Below are positions 58,557-64,000 of a stretch of 64,000 nt of DNA, piece by piece; within the stretch, counting starts at the first letter, position 1, and each line of letters begins with the position of its first letter. The DNA comes from Zestomonas carbonaria (lineage in GTDB: Bacteria > Pseudomonadota > Gammaproteobacteria > Pseudomonadales > Pseudomonadaceae). The translations under genes were made by a program, and so were the position numbers. Location of the stretch: the NCBI RefSeq assembly GCF_904061905.1, contig NZ_CAJFCI010000043.1, positions 1 to 64,000 of the forward strand, written 5' to 3'. A model generated the notes under the pieces. The model did no database searches. It saw only the letters and a list, made by a program, of their open reading frames with translations, and was not told the DNA's origin.

Positions 58557-61500
58557 ATGCGTGTTCGGACGCTTTTGCCTATGGCCCCTGACAACGGATC
58601 GATCCACAAGCTGGCGAGCACCTCGCTGCGCTTGAATATCGTCCTGCTTTGCGCCCTCCCGTTGGCAGTGTTGCTGATCGGTATCACTTACTGGGCACTG
58701 GGGCGGGTGGTCCAGGAAGAGAAAGACAAGATCAACTTTCATTTCTCCCGGCTGATCGGCGATATCCTTGAGCACGAGAAATTCCTGATGCGGGAAACGC
58801 GACCAGGCGCCCTGCCGTCGGAAAGCGGTGCGAAGGAGCAGGATATCGTCCCGGTGCGGGGCCGTCTGCTCGCGCGCATCGACGGCCTGGAAATCCACGA
58901 GGGGCGAGAGTTCTCCTTCGCCATGCCGTTCACCCTGGCGCAGCGGCGACGGCATCTGGAGTTGGGCGACCATCCACGGCCGTTTTCCCTGGGAGTGCGG
59001 TTGGCCAACTTCTACAGCAGCTACTGGAGTATCTCGCGGTATCCCTCTCCGCAGGTCGTGCTGTTCGACATGAACAGCTCGACCAGCCTCGCGGTGCCTT
59101 CCATCGGCAACTTCCCAGGCCACAACGCTCTGACCAGGGAGACCTACCAGGCTGTGATGGAGCGTATCCGCGATGGGGTGCAGCAGAGCCGCCGTCCGGA
59201 GGAGGATACCTCCGTGCAGTGGGGCGTGGCCCGGCGATACTCCGGTGATGACGCTAACCTGGAGCTGCTGGGCTTCACGACCCTCGATGTGCCCGATTCG
59301 CTCTGGTGGGTCGGCGACCAGACGCGTCACGTGGTAGCGGTTTCCTTGCTGGATCTGGAGCGAATCGACGATTTCGAGCAGATACTCGCCCGTGCGGTTT
59401 TCGACGAGATGGCACTGATTTCGCCACGGGGCGACGTACTGGTCGATTCGCAGGCGATGCCGCAGGACTATGACGAAGGCATGACCTTCACGGCAAACGG
59501 CCTGCTGTTCAAGCTGAGCAGCGCTCCACAGAACGGTTGGGTGGCGCTCTACAGGGTCGATTACCGGAGCCTGTTCCGTACCGCCAAATGGCCGTTGCTG
59601 GGCATTCTTGCGTTGCTGCTGGGAAGCCTGGGCGGTGGTTGGTACATGGTTCGCTGGTATGCGCGCCGGGTGGTGGAGCCTGCCAACCGGGCACACCGCT
59701 ATATCGTCGAGAGCGATGCTTTCAGCCGCGACGTGATCCAGACCGCGCCAGTCGCCCTTTGCGTGATGCGCCGTAGCGACCACCAGGTGGTGATGCAGAA
59801 CCGTCTGGCCGAACTCTGGCTCGGCGATGCCCAGAACATTACCAGGATGAGTCGCGACTGGGACTTTTCCACCGCGCCCGGTGAGGCTGGCGGTGAGGTT
59901 TGCGCAGTGGTCAATGGGCGCTATCTGTGCGCCAGCTTCGCACCGACCCGCTACAACGGCGAGGATGTCGAGCTCTGTGCCTTCAACGACATCACCGCAC
60001 ACAAGGAGGCTCAACTCGCCCTGGCCGAGGCGAAACGCTCGGCGGACGCGGCGAGCGAGGCCAAGACGCTGTTTCTGGCGACCATGAGCCATGAAATCCG
60101 TACGCCGTTGTACGGTGTGTTGGGTACCCTGGAACTGTTGGGCCTGACCGAGTTGACCCAGCAGCAGGAGGAGTACCTGCGCACCATCCAGCGCTCATCC
60201 TCGACCTTGCTGCAGTTGATCAGCGACGTGCTCGACGTATCGAAGATCGAGGCCGGGCAGATGGCCTTGGAAGAAGTGGAGTTCAGCCCACTGGAGTTGG
60301 CTGAGGAGGTCATGCGTGGCTATGCCGCGGTGGCCGAAGGCAAGCACCTGCAGTTCTACGCTTGCGTGGATGCCGAGGTGCCGGGGCTGGTGCGGGGCGA
60401 TGCGGCGCGTATCCGGCAGATCCTCAACAACCTGCTGAGCAATGCCCTGAAGTTCACCGACATCGGCCGGGTGGTGCTGCGCCTGAAGCCGATCGAGTTC
60501 GGGGATGGTTGGGTGGAGCTGCAATGGCAGGTTACCGATACGGGTATCGGTATCTCCGAGGAGCAGCAGGAGCGGCTGTTCGAGCCGTTCTACCAGGTTC
60601 ATGGACATCAACATACGATCAGCGGTACCGGCCTGGGTTTGTCGATATGCTGGAGCCTGACCCGGATGATGGATGGCTCACTGCGGGTGATCAGTGAGGT
60701 CGGCCTGGGCAGCAGTTTCACGCTGCGACTGCCCCTGGAGGTTGTGGATACGCGCCAGCGTGCGGCCGAGGGTATCCAGTTGCTGCGCGAGAGCGTCTAC
60801 GTACGCGCTCCGTTGAAGGAGTTGGCCGCCTGTCTGTGCGCCTGGGTCGAGCGTTGGGGGGCGACAGCGATTGCCGTGGCTTTGCTACCGAACTCCCCGC
60901 CGGAAGGCTCGGTGCTGCTCGATCTGCTGCCGGACGGCTTGCCCGAGTCGACATGGGCCGGGCCACGAGTGAGTGCTCTCCTTGATGGAGGTTATCTGCC
61001 GCAGCGGGTTGGGCAGGATTGGCAGGTGAACATTCACCACCTGCGAGGGATCGGCCAGGCGTTGCGGCTCGCTCAGCGTGGCGAAGCGGTCATGGAGATG
61101 GCGGATGAGCCGGCGCCGAGGCTGGAGAAACTGGGGCTGCGCATCCTGGTTGCCGAGGACAACCCGATCAACCAGGTATTGCTCAAGGAGCAGTTGGAAG
61201 AGCTCGGCTGTAGCGTGGTGCTGGCGGCGAACGGCCGAGAGGCGTTGCGGCACTGGGGGGCGGGTGACTTCGATCTGCTGCTGACCGATGTGAACATGCC
61301 GGAGATGAACGGCTATGAACTGGTCAAGGCCCTACGCCAGCAGGGTGTGGACATCCCCATCATCGGTGTGACCGCAAACGCCACGCGCGAGGAGGGCGAG
61401 CGTTGCATGGCGGTGGGGATGAACGCCTGGCTGGTCAAGCCGATGAGCCTGTGTACGCTGCATGGAGGATTGAGGAGGGTCTGCGGTGGTATGCCACCGG

Positions 61501-61826
61501 CAGTGAGCCCTCCATCGGCAAGCGTCGCAGCCGATGAGGCGGTGGACCGTATCCAGGTCTCGGAGAAGATGCGAGGCCTGTTCCTGAAAACCATGCGGCA
61601 GGATACGCAGAGCTTGCGCGAAGCCTTGCTGCGGGGAGACCTGGGCGATGTTCGACAGATGTTGCACCGTCTGCGTGGCGCCCTGGCGGTAGTGCAGGCA
61701 CATGGCCTGGCCGAAGCTTGCGGCTCCGTTGAAGAGGACTTGCTGGCCGAATCCCCGGGGCCGGATCTGAGCGCCAAGGTGGCGGCTCTGATGGAACGGA
61801 TCGGCGCGGCCCTGGAAGATATCTAG
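58557..61826 (+). CDS. rcsC: Hybrid sensor kinase with Hpt domain, RcsC-like
   Basis: 1089 residues. TM1 about 27-49, periplasmic domain about 50-340, TM2 about 345-366, PAS about 385-485 (VIQTAPVALCVMRRSDHQVV), HisKA with His512, HATPase, receiver with Asp911 (LTDVNMPEMNGYE) and a C-terminal Hpt with His1037 (MLHRLRGALAVV). It can therefore carry a complete His-Asp-His relay to the next response regulator. The kinase core is close to that of the PvrS-like protein. Start 58557 is the most upstream ATG; ribosome site weak. Confidence 0.86.
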   Translation: MRVRTLLPMAPDNGSIHKLASTSLRLNIVLLCALPLAVLLIGITYWALGRVVQEEKDKINFHFSRLIGDILEHEKFLMRETRPGALPSESGAKEQDIVPVRGRLLARIDGLEIHEGREFSFAMPFTLAQRRRHLELGDHPRPFSLGVRLANFYSSYWSISRYPSPQVVLFDMNSSTSLAVPSIGNFPGHNALTRETYQAVMERIRDGVQQSRRPEEDTSVQWGVARRYSGDDANLELLGFTTLDVPDSLWWVGDQTRHVVAVSLLDLERIDDFEQILARAVFDEMALISPRGDVLVDSQAMPQDYDEGMTFTANGLLFKLSSAPQNGWVALYRVDYRSLFRTAKWPLLGILALLLGSLGGGWYMVRWYARRVVEPANRAHRYIVESDAFSRDVIQTAPVALCVMRRSDHQVVMQNRLAELWLGDAQNITRMSRDWDFSTAPGEAGGEVCAVVNGRYLCASFAPTRYNGEDVELCAFNDITAHKEAQLALAEAKRSADAASEAKTLFLATMSHEIRTPLYGVLGTLELLGLTELTQQQEEYLRTIQRSSSTLLQLISDVLDVSKIEAGQMALEEVEFSPLELAEEVMRGYAAVAEGKHLQFYACVDAEVPGLVRGDAARIRQILNNLLSNALKFTDIGRVVLRLKPIEFGDGWVELQWQVTDTGIGISEEQQERLFEPFYQVHGHQHTISGTGLGLSICWSLTRMMDGSLRVISEVGLGSSFTLRLPLEVVDTRQRAAEGIQLLRESVYVRAPLKELAACLCAWVERWGATAIAVALLPNSPPEGSVLLDLLPDGLPESTWAGPRVSALLDGGYLPQRVGQDWQVNIHHLRGIGQALRLAQRGEAVMEMADEPAPRLEKLGLRILVAEDNPINQVLLKEQLEELGCSVVLAANGREALRHWGAGDFDLLLTDVNMPEMNGYELVKALRQQGVDIPIIGVTANATREEGERCMAVGMNAWLVKPMSLCTLHGGLRRVCGGMPPAVSPPSASVAADEAVDRIQVSEKMRGLFLKTMRQDTQSLREALLRGDLGDVRQMLHRLRGALAVVQAHGLAEACGSVEEDLLAESPGPDLSAKVAALMERIGAALEDI

Positions 61827-61890
61827 GAACTATCCTTGTAACGATGGCCGCACCCCTTGAACGCAAATGTTCGGAGCCAATGAAGTACTT

Positions 61891-62541
61891 ATGGAAAAAG
61901 TCAGAGTTGTTTTGGCGGACGACCACCCTATCGTCCTGATGGGGGTTCGCGAGGTGATCGAGCGCGATGGGCGTTTCGCCGTGGTTGGCGAGGCGCTGAG
62001 CTCCAGTGAGCTGGTCCGGCTGTACAAGGAGGTGCGGCCGGATATCGTGATTACCGACTACAACATGCCCGGTGACCAGACCTACGGCGATGGCATCAAG
62101 CTCATCGAGTACCTGCTGCGCAACTTCCCGGCGACTCGCATCCTGATCCTCACCATGCTGTCGAACAACCTGATCCTGTCGAGCCTGTATGACCTCGGGG
62201 TGTCAGGGGTGATCCTCAAGAACGGTGATCTCAACGAGATTCTCGTTGCCCTCGACACGCTCGTCCGCCAGAACACCTATCGTGGCCCCTGCATGCAGTC
62301 GAATAACAGCGTGTTGCCCGACAGGGACGATATCGATGGGCGCATCGCCAGTCTTTCGATGAAGGAGTTCGAAGTGTTGCGGCACTTCGTCTCCGGCATG
62401 AGCGTCGGCGAGATCGCTCTGCACCTGAAGCGCAGCGTGAAGACGGTCAGCGCTCAGAAGGTCGCGGCGATGCGCAAACTGGAAGTGGACAGCGACCAGG
62501 CACTGTTGCTGTTCTGCATCAAGTCCAACCTGTTCCAGTGA
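61891..62541 (+). CDS. rcsB: LuxR/NarL-family response regulator, RcsB-like
   Basis: 216 residues from ATG 61891 (MEKVRVVLADDHPIVLMGVREV), the length of E. coli RcsB; an upstream ATG at 61867 is possible. Receiver with Asp56 (IVITDYNMPGDQTYGDGI, close to the RcsB stretch DLSMPGDKYGDGI) and a C-terminal HTH with SLSMKEFEVLRHFVSGMSVGEIALHLKRSVKTVSAQKVAAMRKL. Probable transcription activator of the fimbrial genes that follow, phosphorylated through the Hpt of the RcsC-like kinase. Confidence 0.87.
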   Translation: MEKVRVVLADDHPIVLMGVREVIERDGRFAVVGEALSSSELVRLYKEVRPDIVITDYNMPGDQTYGDGIKLIEYLLRNFPATRILILTMLSNNLILSSLYDLGVSGVILKNGDLNEILVALDTLVRQNTYRGPCMQSNNSVLPDRDDIDGRIASLSMKEFEVLRHFVSGMSVGEIALHLKRSVKTVSAQKVAAMRKLEVDSDQALLLFCIKSNLFQ

Positions 62542-62650
62542 TTCCCCACCGGCCCGGGCCGGTGTCATGTGAAGCGATCCGATACCTCGCGAGAAGACTC
62601 TCGCTGCTCCCGTTTTCCGCATTCCTCGGTGCCAGTTTCCATGCTGGCTT

Positions 62651-62664
62651 TAGGAATTATCTGA
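62651..62664 (+). promoter_or_regulatory. Candidate RcsB box upstream of the fimbrial operon
   Basis: TAGGAATTATCTGA matches 12 of 14 positions of KMRGAWTMWYCTGS, a degenerate RcsB-box consensus I recall from enterobacteria. It lies in the 311-base rcsB-pilin space (62542-62852), about 190 bases before the pilin start. That space also has a CACCGGCC/GGCCGGTG hairpin just after rcsB (about 62545-62562). Confidence 0.42.
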
Positions 62665-62710
62665 TGTCTGGGTTCCCTTCTTCTTCCTAGAGTAGCGCTC
62701 GCCGAGGCTG

Positions 62711-62743
62711 CTGGCCCTGTGTCTCCCCGATGGGGAGGGCCAG
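62711..62743 (+). other. Bulged stem-loop in the fimbrial leader
   Basis: CTGGCC (62711-62716) pairs with GGCCAG (62738-62743), and CTCCCC (62723-62728) pairs with GGGGAG (62732-62737) around GAT, leaving a six-base bulge on one side. If the transcript starts upstream, it would be part of the 5' leader of the pilin mRNA. Confidence 0.45.
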
Positions 62744-62852
62744 GGTGGAGCAATGAAAGCCTCCATACCGGCTTCGGTCATTCGGGTGAGCAAGGAAACG
62801 CGGTCCGGAATGCCAGAAGTCTTTTTTGCGAACTGAAGATTGGAGCCTGATC

Positions 62853-63398
62853 ATGCAAAAGCATCTGCTCGCCGCCATGGTTTCACTGGCTGGCGTGAGT
62901 ATTTCACTGGGCGCTTTCGCGGCATCTCCCGCCGCCGGCACGCTGAACGTTACCGGCAAGGTGACCAGCACCGCCTGTGCGCTGGATCCGACCCAGGTCG
63001 ACGTGAACGTGGCGCTGCCGATTGTGGACAAGTCGCTGCTGGCAAACCAGAACGACACTGCCGGCCGTACTCGCTTCGTTCTCAACGTCACTAGCTGCGA
63101 CCCGGGCGTCAAGGCGTCGGTTGCCTTCACTCCAGATGGCAATGTCGATGCCAACGGCAACCTGAAGAACATCTCCGTTGACCCCAACGGCGTCACCAAC
63201 GCCCAGGTCCAGATCCTCGACGAGAATTTGAACCCGATCAACATCGCCAACGATACCAATGTGATGAATCGCGCCGTGGTAGCGGACGCGTCGGGCAACG
63301 CGGCGCTGCAGTACTACGCCCAGTACTTCGCTGCGCAGAACGACACCACGCCGGGTGCTCTGTCCGCCAGCGTGCAGTTCGTCATGTCCTACGAGTGA
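62853..63398 (+). CDS. Chaperone-usher fimbrial major subunit, CupA1/CupD1-like
   Basis: 181 residues from ATG 62853 after TTGGAG; the ATG at 62826 would precede the signal peptide with extra polar residues. Signal peptide MQKHLLAAMVSLAGVSISLG plus AFA, then the mature ASPAAGTLNVTGKVTSTACALDP. Two cysteines (STACALD and VTSCDPG) form the type 1 pilin disulfide. The C-terminus ends ALSASVQFVMSYE, the donor-strand-type beta strand with a penultimate tyrosine. Exported and assembled on the surface. First gene of the Cup operon. Confidence 0.88.
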   Translation: MQKHLLAAMVSLAGVSISLGAFAASPAAGTLNVTGKVTSTACALDPTQVDVNVALPIVDKSLLANQNDTAGRTRFVLNVTSCDPGVKASVAFTPDGNVDANGNLKNISVDPNGVTNAQVQILDENLNPINIANDTNVMNRAVVADASGNAALQYYAQYFAAQNDTTPGALSASVQFVMSYE

Positions 63399-63447
63399 TT
63401 TCACCTTGCCCGGGGAATTCCCCGGGCGTTCTCCGCAGGTCCCTCGA

Positions 63448-64000
63448 ATGAATCGTTTCTCCCTTTCCATCTACAGCTCGCTGATCGTCGGCCTGCTGCT
63501 GTTCGCGCAGGTCATCCCGCCTGTGCAGGCAGCCGTGCTCATCGACGGTACGCGAGTGATCTATTCGGCGAAGGAGCGTGAAGTCACGGTCAAGATGACC
63601 AACAAAGGTAACGACCCGGTACTGATGCAGGTATGGGTCGATCGCGGCGATCCTACTGTGGCACCGCAGAATGCCGATGCCCCCTTCCTGGTCACGCCGC
63701 CGATATTCCGTCTGGACCCGAAGATGGGGCAGAGCGTGCGTCTGGTGTTCACCGGCGAGAAGCTACCGCAAGACCGCGAGTCGCTGTTCTGGTTCAACGC
63801 CCTGGAGGTACCCCCCATGCCCCAGGATGCCGATATCAACTTCATGCAGATTGCCGTCCGCTCGCGTCTCAAGTTGTTCTATCGGCCAACTGGCCTGCCC
63901 GGCGATATGGCCTCGGCGATACGCCAGGTGGCCTGGCGGGTAGTTCCATCTGCTGATGGCCATGTTCTGCGTGGCGAGAATTCCAGTGCCTATCACCTGT
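63448..64000 (+). CDS. Periplasmic fimbrial chaperone (PapD-like), 5' part
   Basis: Starts at ATG 63448, 49 bases after the pilin gene, and is still open at the window end (184 codons visible). Signal peptide MNRFSLSIYSSLIVGLLLFA plus QVIPPVQA. The mature part AVLIDGTRVIYSAKEREVTVKMTNKG and FWFNALEVPPMP is the N-terminal Ig domain of PapD-type chaperones; the Arg and Lys that anchor the subunit C-terminus lie in GTRVIYSAKE and RSRLKLFYRPTGLPG. CupA2/CupD2-like. An usher gene is expected just beyond the window. Confidence 0.9.
   Translation, partial: MNRFSLSIYSSLIVGLLLFAQVIPPVQAAVLIDGTRVIYSAKEREVTVKMTNKGNDPVLMQVWVDRGDPTVAPQNADAPFLVTPPIFRLDPKMGQSVRLVFTGEKLPQDRESLFWFNALEVPPMPQDADINFMQIAVRSRLKLFYRPTGLPGDMASAIRQVAWRVVPSADGHVLRGENSSAYHL

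Overview
This is GC-rich chromosomal DNA of a Pseudomonas related to the P. aeruginosa lineage. The panBCD-folK-pcnB-crcZ-cbrBA-gluQ-dksA block, the radA/mapZ/cstA block and the bamD/rluD/pgeF/clpB block all carry recognisably Pseudomonas proteins. The way the blocks are joined (hutU next to a glutamine-dependent NAD synthetase, cioAB next to sfsA) does not match the P. aeruginosa PAO1 order as I remember it, so a related species is more likely. The species call is inference.

Layout: 1-4 kb holds the end of a histidine-utilisation (hut) region (hutU tail, OprD-type porin, HutC-like repressor) and NAD synthetase. 4-15 kb holds a zinc-ribbon/TPR membrane protein, a rhomboid protease with a small secreted partner, a very large AsmA-like DUF748 protein, an rRNA methyltransferase, an MpaB-type oxygenase and acetyl-CoA synthetase. 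15-21 kb holds pgi and the pantothenate genes panD, panC and panB, with folK and pcnB. 21-26 kb holds the carbon-catabolite control centre: CrcZ sRNA, CbrB, CbrA and the 58-residue CbrX. 26-30 kb holds gluQ, dksA, an aminotransferase and sfsA. 30-33 kb holds the cyanide-insensitive oxidase cioAB with a 45-residue third gene, behind a perfect ANR/FNR box. 33-44 kb holds rlmG, fpr, a TerC-CBS protein, mscL, radA, a MapZ-like PilZ protein, cstA and ybdD. 44-52 kb holds bamD, rluD, pgeF, clpB with a heat-shock promoter, a PilZ gene and a DUF1631 gene. Three tRNA genes (Asn, Pro, Lys) follow, then ndh.

The most unusual region is 54.2-64 kb. It is a phosphorelay/c-di-GMP module resembling pvrS-pvrR-rcsC-rcsB, followed directly by the start of a chaperone-usher (Cup) fimbrial operon cut by the window end. 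The known version of this module (cupD with pvrSR-rcsCB) lies on the mobile island PAPI-1 of P. aeruginosa PA14. Here it sits beside housekeeping genes, about 1.9 kb from a tRNA-Lys gene, with no integrase or island gene in between. Candidate RcsB-like boxes lie upstream of both pvrS and the major pilin gene, and a perfect palindrome covers the pvrS start codon.

The window also joins up a regulatory circuit. CbrAB should drive CrcZ from the sigma-54 promoter seen here. CrcZ carries six A-rich Hfq/Crc-binding tracts, and the cstA and acs start regions carry the same kind of motif. Intergenic spaces are populated by at least four families of palindromic repeats.
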